Assembly: GCA_964512655.1 (NCBI GenBank)
Contig: CAZEJT010000004.1
Coordinates: 62,001-126,000 of the forward strand
Direction of reading: 5' to 3'
DNA length: 64,000 nt
Source of the DNA: VBOC01 sp964512655
GTDB lineage: Bacteria > Bacteroidota > Ignavibacteria > UBA10030 > SZUA-254
The notes under the pieces were generated by a model. The model saw nothing but the letters and a program-made list of their open reading frames with translations. It did no database searches and was not told the DNA's origin. Below, piece by piece: positions 34,219 to 43,842 of the stretch (positions are counted from its first letter, which is position 1; the number at the start of each line of letters is the position of its first letter). The translations under genes and the position numbers were made by a program.

Positions 34219-35121
34219 ATGAAACGTGCCACACTCGTGTCCGCGATGAGTTCGTCGGTTCTCTGCGCGCTTCTGCTCGCCGCTCCCTTCGCCCGCGCCC
34301 AGGATGCGTTTCAGGATGCCGTGAAGGGCGTATCGGCCGATAAGATTACCGGTTACCTTCAGCCGTTCGTCAACGCCGTAGGAGCAAACCTTAACTCAGG
34401 ATTCTACAGCTCAGCCGAGATCGGAGATGCAGGGGTCTTCATCAGGGTCGGAGTCGTCGGGATGGGAACCCTTATCGGCGACGCCGAGAAGGTGTACAAT
34501 GCCCGTCCTCCCCAGCCCTACGCCCAGCAGGATGTGCAGACTGCAACGGTGTTCGGGGGAGTCGGGGCTACGGTGCAGGGATCGGGCGGGACTTCGTACC
34601 ACTTTCAGAGCGGAGAGGTGAAAACGAGCATAGTTCCGATCGCGCTGCCACAGGTCACTGTAGGGAACATTTTTGGAACCCAGGCCGTGATCAGGTATAT
34701 CCCCCTCCCGTCCGTCGGTGATTTCCCGAAGACCACTCTGTTCGGAGTGGGGCTTCGGCACAGCATCAGCCGCTATATCCCGGAGGTTCCTGTCGACATC
34801 GCCGCAGGGATCGGATACAACAAGGTGACCGTCGGCGACATCATCGACGCACACGCGCTGAATTTCGGGGCGCAGGCAAGCAAGTCATTTTCTGTGGCGA
34901 CCGTCTACGGCGGGCTGCAATTTGAGAGCTCCTCATTGACCGCTGACTACACCTACACCGGTTCGTCCTCCGGATCCAACGTGCACCTCGATATCGACGG
35001 CGAGAACAAATTCCGCGTCACGGCCGGGCTCGGCCTCGATCTCGTCATCTTCCACCTCAACGGCGACATCAATATCGGCAAAGTCACGGTCGTCAGCGGC
35101 GGAATCGGATTCGGACTCTAA
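34219..35121 (+). CDS. exported beta-barrel-like protein of unknown function
   Basis: 300 residues from ATG 34219 (AGAGGAGTG upstream; the longer in-frame reading has no SD). The signal peptide ends FARAQ (about residue 25). The rest alternates polar/apolar strands with Gly-rich turns: SGFYSSAEIGDAGVFIRVGVVGMG, TLFGVGLRHSISRYIP, ATVYGGLQFESSSLTADYTYTGSS and C-terminal KVTVVSGGIGFGL. This suggests a small outer-membrane barrel of the kind common in Bacteroidota/Ignavibacteria. No specific family name is assigned with confidence. The lipoprotein gene 29 bp downstream is probably cotranscribed. Confidence 0.78.
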   Translation: MKRATLVSAMSSSVLCALLLAAPFARAQDAFQDAVKGVSADKITGYLQPFVNAVGANLNSGFYSSAEIGDAGVFIRVGVVGMGTLIGDAEKVYNARPPQPYAQQDVQTATVFGGVGATVQGSGGTSYHFQSGEVKTSIVPIALPQVTVGNIFGTQAVIRYIPLPSVGDFPKTTLFGVGLRHSISRYIPEVPVDIAAGIGYNKVTVGDIIDAHALNFGAQASKSFSVATVYGGLQFESSSLTADYTYTGSSSGSNVHLDIDGENKFRVTAGLGLDLVIFHLNGDINIGKVTVVSGGIGFGL

Positions 35122-35150
35122 CTCAACCATCGACTATGAGGATCATAGAC

Positions 35151-35702
35151 ATGAAGATGAAGCTACTCCCCCTTGCCCTGCTCGTGATCTCCTCGGCGCT
35201 CATTGCGTCGTGCGACCTTGGCGTCAACCCTCTCCTCTTCGACGGTTCGCCTGCAACCGCATCATTCAGGGTCGATGAGACCCTCACCGCCAGCTACGAC
35301 GAGTCCGCGGCGGTTGATCTCGAGGATATCCGGACAAACATCGATGCCAACATCGATTCGGTCAAGGTCTTCAACATCACCCTCCAGATCGACAGCTCTG
35401 CGGGGACGAACCCCGCGACCACCGTCAGCGGATCTGCGCTGATCGACGGGAACCCGCTCCTGACCCTGAGCGGCACGGCGATCTCCCAGTTTGCAAGCGA
35501 GCGTTCGATCTTCGACACCACAATCACCGGCGGCCCGATTTACAACAATTCCGGTGTCCAGCATCTGATCAACGTGCTCTCACAAAGGCCGCTCCCCACA
35601 GTAACCCTGCGCGCCTTCGGTTCGGCGAGCGGACTGCCGCTTCATTTCACGATCAGGTTAAGGCTCTATACTCAGATCTTCGCCCCGGCGCCAAAAAAGT
35701 AG
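35151..35702 (+). CDS. small lipoprotein
   Basis: 183 residues from ATG 35151, selected over ATG 35136 because GAGGAT lies 8 nt before it. The signal ends with the lipobox LIASC. The mature part is a single beta-rich domain (ASFRVDETLTASYDESAAVDLEDI, VFNITLQIDSSAG) with no catalytic motif. It probably works at the outer membrane with the barrel-like protein just upstream. Its stop is 10 bp from the convergent glycerophosphodiesterase gene. Confidence 0.75.
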   Translation: MKMKLLPLALLVISSALIASCDLGVNPLLFDGSPATASFRVDETLTASYDESAAVDLEDIRTNIDANIDSVKVFNITLQIDSSAGTNPATTVSGSALIDGNPLLTLSGTAISQFASERSIFDTTITGGPIYNNSGVQHLINVLSQRPLPTVTLRAFGSASGLPLHFTIRLRLYTQIFAPAPKK

Positions 35703-35712
35703 GGAGCGCGGA

Positions 35713-36477
35713 TCACCGCGCCGTACGCGGCTCCGGGAGTCCGCAAGGGGAGTCTGAAATCACGGCGTCCACGCCGTAGCGTAGAGCGCGCCTCCACCTC
35801 CACGAGGAGTTCACCGTATATTCTCCCACCAGGATGTCCCTTCCGTGCGCCTCCTCGACATATCTTCTCCTGAGCGTGGAACCATTCATGACAATGTACC
35901 GGGCGCCGAGATCGCACGCGAACCGGACGGGACGTTTCATGCGGTGTCGGAGGGGATGGTAGAGGAGCCCTGCGGCAATCCGGGGCCTGGCCTGCGCGGC
36001 GTTCCGGACCGCCCTCTCTGAAAACGAAGTGATGAGCACCCTGTCCTGCGCGCGGTGGCGGAAGATGATGCGGAGGCACCGGTTCAGCGTCCTCTCTCCG
36101 CCCGGATCAAGCCGCCCCGTCTTTATCTCGATATTGATCCCCCGCGACGGGGTGATCAACTCGAGGGTTTCCTCGAGCGTGGGGACTCTCTCTCCAGCAA
36201 AACGCTTGTTGAACCACCGCCCGGCGCTCAGCTGCCGCAACTCTGCAAGCGCGTGCTCACCTACGAGCCCCCGGATTCCGGCCGTCCTCTGCAAGGTCTC
36301 GTCGTGGATGACAACTGCTCGTTCATCCCTCGTCAGCCGGACGTCGCATTCCACGGCATCGGCGCCGTCGTCGAAGGCCTGATTGAATGATGCGATGGTG
36401 TTTTCGGGTGCTGTTGAGGAGGAACCGCGGTGACCTACAATGATCGGCCTGCGCCGGGGCTCAAGCCAGGAGAACAT
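35713..36477 (-). CDS. glycerophosphodiester phosphodiesterase family protein
   Basis: A 254-residue TIM-barrel hydrolase. Active-site motifs are IIVGHRGSSSTAPENT (catalytic His, Arg, Glu, Asn), DAVECDVRLT (metal Glu/Asp), VVIHDETLQRT (second catalytic His) and NIEIKTG. It cleaves glycerophosphodiesters to sn-glycerol-3-phosphate and alcohol. No signal peptide, so cytoplasmic. The start overlaps the adk stop by one base (TGATG), making it the last gene of a seven-gene transcript. Confidence 0.92.
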   Translation of the reverse strand: MFSWLEPRRRPIIVGHRGSSSTAPENTIASFNQAFDDGADAVECDVRLTRDERAVVIHDETLQRTAGIRGLVGEHALAELRQLSAGRWFNKRFAGERVPTLEETLELITPSRGINIEIKTGRLDPGGERTLNRCLRIIFRHRAQDRVLITSFSERAVRNAAQARPRIAAGLLYHPLRHRMKRPVRFACDLGARYIVMNGSTLRRRYVEEAHGRDILVGEYTVNSSWRWRRALRYGVDAVISDSPCGLPEPRTAR

Positions 36478-37124
36478 CAGCGGTGGTCCAGCAACTCCAG
36501 GATGGAGGATTTGACCTGCTCGATGCTTCCCTTCGCGGAGACATTTTCGAGAAGCCCGAGCTTCTTGTAGTACTCTTTCACAGGCGCGGTCAATTCCGAG
36601 TACACCCGGAGCCGTTTCCTGATCGTCGCCGGCTTGTCATCCTCCCGTTTCACGAGCTTCCCGCCGCAGTTCGGGCATTTCTTCGGATCGATGAGCCTGT
36701 CCGTTTCCACGTTGTACGTGCGCCCGCACGTCTGGCAGGTGAGGCGCTTCCCCAGCCGCCGCACGACTTCTTCCTCGTCCACTTCCATATTGATTACGCG
36801 GTCGATCGAGAGGTTCAGCTCCTCCAAAAGCTTCGTGAGAGCGACGGCCTGCGGAACCGTTCGGGGAAACCCGTCGAGTATGAAGCCGGGAACGCTCCGG
36901 TCTGTGCGAAGGACATCGCGGATGATGCCGATCATGACGTCGTCGGGAACAAGCCGCCCGGCGTCCATGAGTTCCTTGGCCTTCAACCCGAGCTCGGTTC
37001 CGGCCGCAGCCGCCTCGCGGAGGATATCCCCGGTTGAGATGTGGGAGATCGTAAAGAGAGAGGCAAGGAGTTTCGCCTGCGTGCCTTTCCCTACGCCCGG
37101 CGGCCCAAGGAGGATCAGCCTCAT
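36477..37124 (-). CDS. adk: adenylate kinase (zinc-lid type)
   Basis: 215 residues, long-lid form. P-loop LLGPPGVGKGTQAKLL, LDGFPRTVPQA, and the lid RRLGKRLTCQTCGRTYN with CPNCGGKL, four cysteines able to bind zinc. It interconverts ATP+AMP and 2 ADP. The start overlaps the aminopeptidase stop (ATGA), so translation is coupled to a peptidase gene, unlike the usual secY-adk ribosomal-operon location. Confidence 0.96.
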   Translation of the reverse strand: MRLILLGPPGVGKGTQAKLLASLFTISHISTGDILREAAAAGTELGLKAKELMDAGRLVPDDVMIGIIRDVLRTDRSVPGFILDGFPRTVPQAVALTKLLEELNLSIDRVINMEVDEEEVVRRLGKRLTCQTCGRTYNVETDRLIDPKKCPNCGGKLVKREDDKPATIRKRLRVYSELTAPVKEYYKKLGLLENVSAKGSIEQVKSSILELLDHR

Positions 37125-39577
37125 TTACCCTCCTTCCCGCCAGCCTGCTTCGCGGCCTGCTCGAGCTTCGCGGCGGCATCGATCGCCGCTTTTGCGAGAC
37201 GGTTGTCCGCTTCTTTCCCCGCCCTCTGCCTGAGCGGCTCGATCGCCCTGGGGTTTCCCATCGAACCGAGTGCGCCGATGACTGCTTGCCGCGCATGGAA
37301 ACTCGGATCTCCCAGCATGCCGATGAGGTACTCCACGACGTCGGTTCTCATCTTCCATCCGCCCGCGAGAGCCCCGATCGCCGGAACGCGGATCTGGCGA
37401 CCGACGCCGTAACGCGTGAATGATTTTACGATCTGGTACGCGCTGTCGTCGCCTGCCTCCGAAAGCGCCTGGAGAGCGGCGGAGCGGATCACTTCGCCCC
37501 GCGAGGCCCGCGCCAATCCATCGCGGCACGTCCGGTTCCTGTGAACCGAGTCCGCCTTCACGAGGGACTTCAATGCCGAGGCCGCAACAACGTAGCTCGA
37601 ATCCATCTCGAAGGCGTGCCGGAGCGTGCTCAGAACCGCTTCCCCCTTCCAGCGTCCGAGCGACGTGACGGCGGCATCTCTCACCTTTGAGTCGGAATCT
37701 CCGTAGGCGGCGATCAGTCTTGCGGATACGTCGGTTCTCTTCGCATCGGCGACCGCCCAGGTTGCCGAGCGCCTGACCTCGGAGAAGCGGTCGTCTATCA
37801 TTGCCCTGCCGAGTGCCGCCAGCACGACGCCTGAATCGACGGTTCCCGCCAGCTCGTCCACGGCCAGGAGCCGGTCCACGCCGTCTTCGGCGTGCTCGAG
37901 CTGATAGATCCATTCGTCGAGCGGCTTATTCGCATTCACCTGCTTCAGGATCCGGTTCCCTTTATCGAAGAGAACCAGCTGAGGCTGCCGGTATGCCGGC
38001 AATGAGAATGTCTCCTCCCGTTTCGAAATCATGATGCGGTATGTTTCGGGCTCGTCGCGCAGCCACACCTGGACGTCGACGGGAGTCGTAAAGAGCCCTG
38101 TGAGCGAATCGATCCGCTGCGTCTGCTTCACCGTCAGCTGGACGCTTCTTGTCTGCTCGTCCCATCTCGTCGAGACATTGAACACCGGATGTCCGGCCCC
38201 GTAGAGCCATTCGTCGAAGAACCAGTGCAGATTCTCTCCTGTGGCTTCCTCTATGGCCACCTTGAAATCGTTCGTCTCGACGTTTTTGTAGGCGAACGTG
38301 GCCGCGTAATACCTGATCGATTTCCAGAAGAGCTCGTCGCCGAGCACGAAGCGGAGCATGTCGAGGATAACCGCGCCCTTGCCGTAGATATGCGAATCGA
38401 AGAGGTCGATCGGATTCACGAATCGGGCGCACACCGTCGGCCTCCGGCCGGCGTGATCGTCAAGGTTGCGCAACGTAGTTTCGTTATCGAGCAGCTCCTT
38501 CGCGGCGCGGTCGCGCCCCGCGTCGTACTCCGTGAAGGCGTTCTGGAAATAGGTGGCGAAGCCCTCGTTGAGCCAGGCGTGCGACCAATCGCGGCAGGTG
38601 AGAAGGTCCCCCCACCACATGTGGGCAAGCTCGTGTGCGACCAGTCCGTCGCTCGAATAGTCCAGGTGGGCCCGCGCGTCGTGAATCGTGCCGTCCGACA
38701 ACGTCACCGCGCTCACGTTCTCTTCTCCGCCGTAGATGAAGTCCTCGACAACCGTCTGGGCGAACTTCTCCCAGGGGTAGGGGACTCCGATCTTCGTCGC
38801 GTAGAACTCAATCATCCGGGGCGTTTTCCCGAACGACCGCATTGCGTCTCCCTGCTGATTCTTGTAGACATAATTGCTGATCGGGACCACGCCCCACGAG
38901 TCCTTTACCTCGGCATACTCGCCCGCAATCAGCGAGATGAGGTATGAAACATGCGGCTTGCTTTCGAGCCAGTGATACGTCGCAGTGTGGGTTCCGGGAT
39001 CCCTGTGCACGCCGAGCAATTGCCCGTTGCTGATGGCCGTGAACCGGTCGTTCACGGTCACGATCATTTCGCTTGTCGCCTTGTCGTTCGGATAATCGTA
39101 GCAGGGAAACCAGAAGTGATTGTCTTCGCACTCGCCCTGAGACCACACCTGCCAGTGCCTGTCGGGATATCCGCTGTCGGGCGCGACGAAGTAGAGCCCC
39201 TTGCGGGGAGAGGCGATCGAGTAGGAAACGACCAGCTCGAGAGTGTCCTTCAGGCCGTACGGCCTTTTCAGGTTCACGAGGAGCGTTTCGCGGGAGGTTT
39301 GAAAGTCCAGAGATTCGTTATTCAGCTTCACGCCGTCGATCTTCATCTCCGCCGCGTCGAGGCGGATCTGCTGAAGCCCCGGCCGCAGAGGGACAAGCCG
39401 GATGCCCGCATCCCCTGCGCATGTTTTCGCCCGTTCGTCGACTGCGATCATCAGCCTGTAATGCACGACGTGATAGGCGCGCTCGCGCGTCACGTGCGCC
39501 GACTCGCGCGGAAGCTCCTGGGCCTGCGCGCAGGCCAGGGAGAAGACAATCGGAAGGAGTGTGCGCCGGATCTTCAT
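37121..39577 (-). CDS. M1-family metallo-aminopeptidase with HEAT-like C-terminal repeats
   Basis: An 818-residue exported enzyme (signal peptide to about residue 19, ACAQAQ). The gluzincin motif HELAHMWWGD with the downstream Glu in WLNEGFATYF is intact. The exopeptidase motif, usually GxMEN, reads GGEEN. The last ~250 residues are alpha-solenoid repeats: LAALGRAMIDDRFSEVRRSAT, RLIAAYGDSDSKVRDAAVTSLG, GMLGDPSFHARQAVIGALGSMG and AIEPLRQRAGKEADNRLAKAAI, HEAT-like. It should remove N-terminal residues from peptides in the periplasm. Overlaps both rlmN and adk by ATGA. Confidence 0.93.
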   Translation of the reverse strand: MKIRRTLLPIVFSLACAQAQELPRESAHVTRERAYHVVHYRLMIAVDERAKTCAGDAGIRLVPLRPGLQQIRLDAAEMKIDGVKLNNESLDFQTSRETLLVNLKRPYGLKDTLELVVSYSIASPRKGLYFVAPDSGYPDRHWQVWSQGECEDNHFWFPCYDYPNDKATSEMIVTVNDRFTAISNGQLLGVHRDPGTHTATYHWLESKPHVSYLISLIAGEYAEVKDSWGVVPISNYVYKNQQGDAMRSFGKTPRMIEFYATKIGVPYPWEKFAQTVVEDFIYGGEENVSAVTLSDGTIHDARAHLDYSSDGLVAHELAHMWWGDLLTCRDWSHAWLNEGFATYFQNAFTEYDAGRDRAAKELLDNETTLRNLDDHAGRRPTVCARFVNPIDLFDSHIYGKGAVILDMLRFVLGDELFWKSIRYYAATFAYKNVETNDFKVAIEEATGENLHWFFDEWLYGAGHPVFNVSTRWDEQTRSVQLTVKQTQRIDSLTGLFTTPVDVQVWLRDEPETYRIMISKREETFSLPAYRQPQLVLFDKGNRILKQVNANKPLDEWIYQLEHAEDGVDRLLAVDELAGTVDSGVVLAALGRAMIDDRFSEVRRSATWAVADAKRTDVSARLIAAYGDSDSKVRDAAVTSLGRWKGEAVLSTLRHAFEMDSSYVVAASALKSLVKADSVHRNRTCRDGLARASRGEVIRSAALQALSEAGDDSAYQIVKSFTRYGVGRQIRVPAIGALAGGWKMRTDVVEYLIGMLGDPSFHARQAVIGALGSMGNPRAIEPLRQRAGKEADNRLAKAAIDAAAKLEQAAKQAGGKEGK

Positions 39578-40746
39578 GCGGGATGTCGTGTCCGGGCCGG
39601 GCTCGAGCGCCGCATCGAGACGCGGCCGGCCCCGCTCCGGCGGTGCCGTTCCGACGTTACCGCAAGCTGTCCGCAGGCGGCATCGATATCCTCACCCGCG
39701 CTGCTCCGGACAAAGACAGTCACGTGCGCTTCGCGAAGCCGGCTGACGAATTCCTCGATCTTCCCGGGTGGAGCGGGTCTGAGTTGGGCCGCGAGGCCCT
39801 TTGGATTCGTGAACATGATGCTGTGGAACGGGATGATGTTGAATTTACAAGGAATGTGCCTGGAAAGAGCGATCATCCGCTTCAGATCGTCCTCGCCGTC
39901 GTTCCAACCGTCAAAGAGAATCATCTCAAATGTCACGCGCTGCCTGGTTTTCCGGTAGTAGTACCCGACGGCGTCGAGAAGCTCGTCGAGTCCGAATTTC
40001 TTGTTCACCGGCATCAGTCCAGTTCTTGCCTGCGGATCGAGAGCATGAAGCGAGACCGCGAGCTTCACTTTTCGCCCCTCGTCCGCCATCTGACGGATTC
40101 TTGGCGCCCAGCCGGCAGTCGACACCGTGATCCTCCGGGCCGCGATCTTCAATCCCGCGGTGATGATCTCCACCGACTTCATCACGCTGTCGTAGTTCAT
40201 GAGGGGCTCGCCCATTCCCATGTACACGAGGTTCGTAATCGTCTTTCCGGATATCCTTTTCGCCTGAACCACCTGGTCCACGATCTCTCCCGCGGACAGG
40301 TTGCGCTGCAGCCCCATCGTTGCCGTGGCGCAGAACGTGCAGTCGAGCGGACAGCCAACCTGCGTCGACACGCAGAGCGTCAGCCGCTTCTGCTCGTCCT
40401 CTGCCTCGGCCGCCGAGTCGCGGAAGGCGGTACGCGGGGGGATGAGCACGCTCTCGATCCGCTTCCCGTCTGCAAGTTGAAAAAGTAATTTCCTTGTGCC
40501 GTCCGACGCAGCCACTTGCTCCCCGGCAAGTGTGATCGAATCGATGGAAGCGATCTCAGCGAGCTTTTCCCTCAGCGACGTGGGGAGCGAGGACATATCG
40601 CTGAACGCCCGAGCATCCCTCGTGTAGATCCAGTCGAAGAGCTGTTTCCCGCGGTATTTCGTCTCCCCGATGGAAAGTGAAAACTCTTCGAGCCCGGAGA
40701 GCGTGAGTCCCATGAGGTTTGTTTTTTTCACGGCAGGCCCCGGCAC
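39574..40746 (-). CDS. rlmN: 23S rRNA (adenine-2503-C2)-methyltransferase (dual-specificity RlmN)
   Basis: A 390-residue radical-SAM enzyme. The cluster motif is VGCPLDCTFCATATMG, the N-terminal KYRGKQLFDWIY block is typical, the YMGMGEPLMNYD segment holds the SAM-binding GEP, and the conserved late Cys is in VFVRSSAGEDIDAACGQLA. It methylates A2503 of 23S rRNA and A37 of some tRNAs. The stop overlaps the aminopeptidase start (ATGA); the DUF167 gene ends 1 bp upstream. Confidence 0.95.
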   Translation of the reverse strand: MPGPAVKKTNLMGLTLSGLEEFSLSIGETKYRGKQLFDWIYTRDARAFSDMSSLPTSLREKLAEIASIDSITLAGEQVAASDGTRKLLFQLADGKRIESVLIPPRTAFRDSAAEAEDEQKRLTLCVSTQVGCPLDCTFCATATMGLQRNLSAGEIVDQVVQAKRISGKTITNLVYMGMGEPLMNYDSVMKSVEIITAGLKIAARRITVSTAGWAPRIRQMADEGRKVKLAVSLHALDPQARTGLMPVNKKFGLDELLDAVGYYYRKTRQRVTFEMILFDGWNDGEDDLKRMIALSRHIPCKFNIIPFHSIMFTNPKGLAAQLRPAPPGKIEEFVSRLREAHVTVFVRSSAGEDIDAACGQLAVTSERHRRSGAGRVSMRRSSPARTRHPA

Positions 40747-40747
40747 G

Positions 40748-40966
40748 TCAGGAGATTTCGACCACTTTTTCCCGGCCGGCCGCCCCCCGGAGGATTGCGA
40801 TTCTCGATTTCGCCTTGCCGAAATGGCCCGAGAGAAGCTCGATCAGGCCTGCGTTCGCCTTCCCGTCAACCGGGGGAGCCGTAACGCTGACGAGGTACGT
40901 GCCGTCTTCGAGCTTCCGCACCTCGTTCTTCCGCGCGCCGGGCTTGACGCGAACGCTGATTTTCAT
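40748..40966 (-). CDS. DUF167/YggU family small protein
   Basis: 72 residues: MKISVRVKPGARKNEV, then TAPPVDGKANAGLIELLSGHFG and KSRIAILRGAAGREKVVEI, the full DUF167 signature. Structures exist for the family but no biochemical role is established. Embedded in the same transcript as the M16 peptidases and RlmN. Confidence 0.92.
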   Translation of the reverse strand: MKISVRVKPGARKNEVRKLEDGTYLVSVTAPPVDGKANAGLIELLSGHFGKAKSRIAILRGAAGREKVVEIS

Positions 40967-40975
40967 CCGGATCTC

Positions 40976-42490
40976 CTACCGCTCGAAGAGGTCCTTCGCG
41001 CTGACGACCTTCGACTTCGTCCTGTTGAGGGTGAGCGGAAACGACTCGATCGTCTTGTCCTGCTCGAGTATCTTCTGGGAGACCGGTGAGGCGTACTTGA
41101 TGGGCGATGGAGCATTGGTCATCATTGCATTGAAGAACTCCTGCCCTTTCCCTTCATCCACAACGACTGCGATCTTGATGTCGCTCGGGTGGAGGTATTT
41201 CCTGATGGCGGCATTGACGTCGTCGACGGTCAGCGTCTTCAGCTCGCGCTCAATCCGGTCGATGTAATAGTCGGACCCGTAGAATTCCGAATCCATCACA
41301 TATCCGAGCCTGCGGCTCAGCGTGGCAGACCAGAGCTTGGAGTAATTCGTCACAAACTTCCGCGTCGCTTCAAAGTCCTCCTTCGATATTCCTTTTTCCA
41401 CAAGATTCTTCAGCTCAAAGAGGGCGTTGCGGATCGCAAAGTGGGTGTTTTCCGGCTGGACGGGACGGAGCCAGATGCTGAAGTACTGCTGGCGGAGCGG
41501 TGTGTTCAGGTCCGGGAAGGGGCCTCCGAGCCCTCCGATAAACCGCTCAATATACGAATAGTCGCCGTAGTTCAGTCCCCTGTCGCCGCGCAGCCTGTTC
41601 ATGAGCACGCCGTTGAACGTGCGGTGCTCTCCGAAATAGGAATTGGCTACGAGGAGCGCGTAGAACTCCTTATCGGCGCGGGTGACGCTGATCGGATATC
41701 CCATCGACACCGCATAGGCGCGGGTCGGCTTCTCCACGACCATGACTTCCATGTCTTTGATCGGTTCCGGCTTCGTCAGAGCGACCGCCGAGAGAGTTCC
41801 GGCGGGAAGCGCGGAAAAATCCTTGCGGATCCTCTCGACGAGGGAAGAAGGATATCCCCCCGCGATGCCGAACCAGAGATTGGCCTGAGTGTAGGTCTTC
41901 GCGTAGTACTCCTTCACGTCCTCCAATGTGATCGACGTGATTCCCTGCACGGTCCCGGCTTCGGATTTCCCGTATGGGTGGCCTTCGAACATGATCGAAT
42001 TGAGCGCCTCCTTGCCGAGGGCTTCGTCGTTCGTGGCGCGGAGAGTATTCTCGAGATAGTTGAGCCCGAGGTCTTTGACCCTCCTGAAATCGGCCGAGTC
42101 GAACCGGGGATGGAGGAGAAGATCGGAGAAGAGCGCATAGAATCCGTCCAGGTTGTCGCGATGGACGCTGCCGATGAACGTTGTAACCTCCTGGTCGCGC
42201 TGGACGCGGATCGACGCCGCCCAGGGATAGAGACGGTCGACCACCTGGGTGTACGTGAGGTCTTTCGTTCCCCCCTGGCTGATCACCGAGGATGTAAGGG
42301 CGTTAAGTCCCTCTTTGCCTTTCGGGTCGTTGACCGCTCCCGCCCTCAGAATCACGCGGAATGTGATCAGGGGCGAGGCCGGACTCTGGAGCTGCGTGAA
42401 TTTCAACCCGGATTCATCGCGGGCGGAGAGGCCGGTCGTGATCGCCATCGAAGCGAGGAGAATGAATGCGCGTATCGTCGCCGTGTTCAT
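40976..42490 (-). CDS. M16-family peptidase homologue lacking the zinc motif
   Basis: 504 residues with an N-terminal signal (to about residue 23). The M16 fold is evident (SPLITFRVILRAGAVNDPKGKEGLNALTSSVI, GMPYGKSEAGTVQGI-like GHPYGKSEAG, QANLWFGIAGGYP), but the HxxEH zinc motif is replaced around EGLNALTS. It is therefore the structural partner of the active M16 subunit encoded directly upstream, as in other two-subunit M16 proteases. Overlaps that gene by ATGA. Confidence 0.92.
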   Translation of the reverse strand: MNTATIRAFILLASMAITTGLSARDESGLKFTQLQSPASPLITFRVILRAGAVNDPKGKEGLNALTSSVISQGGTKDLTYTQVVDRLYPWAASIRVQRDQEVTTFIGSVHRDNLDGFYALFSDLLLHPRFDSADFRRVKDLGLNYLENTLRATNDEALGKEALNSIMFEGHPYGKSEAGTVQGITSITLEDVKEYYAKTYTQANLWFGIAGGYPSSLVERIRKDFSALPAGTLSAVALTKPEPIKDMEVMVVEKPTRAYAVSMGYPISVTRADKEFYALLVANSYFGEHRTFNGVLMNRLRGDRGLNYGDYSYIERFIGGLGGPFPDLNTPLRQQYFSIWLRPVQPENTHFAIRNALFELKNLVEKGISKEDFEATRKFVTNYSKLWSATLSRRLGYVMDSEFYGSDYYIDRIERELKTLTVDDVNAAIRKYLHPSDIKIAVVVDEGKGQEFFNAMMTNAPSPIKYASPVSQKILEQDKTIESFPLTLNRTKSKVVSAKDLFER

Positions 42491-43842
42491 TGTTTCACCT
42501 CCTGCGCCTGCTGGGTCAGCACAAGGACCGTGCGGTTCTGCTCGCCGAGGTACTTCTTTGCCGCGGCCATAATATCCTCCGGCGTTACCCTGTCGTACAA
42601 TGCGTGGATTGCGTTCACCGATTCGGGGTTGTTCGTGAGCGAGATGATGTGACAGAGTATGTTCGCAACATTGTCCGCGTTGTCAAGCCGCATGGCGAAC
42701 TCGTACTTCGTGTGCGACTTGATCGAAGCGAGACGCTCGGTCGACACTGGTTTGGTCTTTACATCCTCGATCGCCTGCAGGAGGGCGTCTTTCACCTTCT
42801 GGATGTTCTTTACGTCTTTGACGCGGGAGAAGACGCTGAACAGGCCCGGGTCGCGCGTCTCGTCGGGCCCCCCGGCCACGGACTCGGCAATCTGATCCTC
42901 GACGACGAGCTTCCGGTAGAGCGGAGAGGTCTGTGAGAACGCAACCTGTGAGAGGAGATCGATCGCGGGGCCTTCAATCGACTTGTCGTCGAAGGCGGGG
43001 CCATGGAACGCCAGCGTCACGATCGGGAGCGTCTTGGCTTTCCACGGCATTGCAATGGTTTTCTCAGCCGTCTGCGGCGGCTCGGCGGGGACATTCAGCG
43101 TGTAGGTTCCCCGCTTCCACGATCCGTAGTATTTTTTCGCAAGCCCGATAAGTTTCTCCTGCTGGAAATCGCCCACCACGACGACCACGCAGTTCTCAGG
43201 CCTGTACCACCGGTCGAAAAAGGTGATGCTGTACTGATACTGGTTCGGCATGTCCTGGATGTCCTTCAGGAAACCGATCGTGGTGTGCTTGTACGTGTGC
43301 GTTTCGAACGCAACGTCGCGCAGCTTTTCATCGATCGCCTGAAACGGGTTCGATGAGCTCTTGTTATACTCGCCGAGAATGGCTCCCGCCTCGGTCTTGA
43401 AATCCTCTTCCGAGTACTTGAGGTTCATGAAACGGTCCGATTCAAGGTCCATGATGGTCTCGAGCGCATCTGAGCTCGCGACCGTATGATAGATCGTCTG
43501 GTCGTCAGACGTATTTGCGTTGTTGTCCGCGCCGATCTCTTTGAGGACCGCCGTAAACTTGTCCTTCGAGTATTTCTCGGTGCCCCTGAACATCATGTGC
43601 TCGAAGAAATGCGCGAACCCCGACTTGCCGGGCTCGATCTCGTTCCGCGAGCCCGTGCGAACCACCGTATAGTAAGCGACGATGCCGGGGCTCTCGAACG
43701 GAACCGAGACGATCTTCAGGCCGTTGTCGAGCGTCACCTGATTGATCTGGTAGGGAAATATTTTCACCTCCTTCGGGCCGCGCGCCATCGCGGCCACCGC
43801 GGGGAGCAGGGAAACCAGCAGAAAGCAGAGCGAACGTGTCAT
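42487..43842 (-). CDS. M16-family zinc peptidase, catalytic subunit
   Basis: 451 residues from ATG 43842, with GGAGGAG just upstream (an in-frame ATG at 43854 is less likely). Signal peptide to about residue 20. The inverted zinc motif HFFEHMMFRGT is intact, with downstream Glu in TEAGAILGEYNKSS. The substrate is probably short unfolded peptides in the periplasm. The next gene encodes its non-catalytic partner. First gene of the seven-gene minus-strand transcript. Confidence 0.95.
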   Translation of the reverse strand: MTRSLCFLLVSLLPAVAAMARGPKEVKIFPYQINQVTLDNGLKIVSVPFESPGIVAYYTVVRTGSRNEIEPGKSGFAHFFEHMMFRGTEKYSKDKFTAVLKEIGADNNANTSDDQTIYHTVASSDALETIMDLESDRFMNLKYSEEDFKTEAGAILGEYNKSSSNPFQAIDEKLRDVAFETHTYKHTTIGFLKDIQDMPNQYQYSITFFDRWYRPENCVVVVVGDFQQEKLIGLAKKYYGSWKRGTYTLNVPAEPPQTAEKTIAMPWKAKTLPIVTLAFHGPAFDDKSIEGPAIDLLSQVAFSQTSPLYRKLVVEDQIAESVAGGPDETRDPGLFSVFSRVKDVKNIQKVKDALLQAIEDVKTKPVSTERLASIKSHTKYEFAMRLDNADNVANILCHIISLTNNPESVNAIHALYDRVTPEDIMAAAKKYLGEQNRTVLVLTQQAQEVKQ

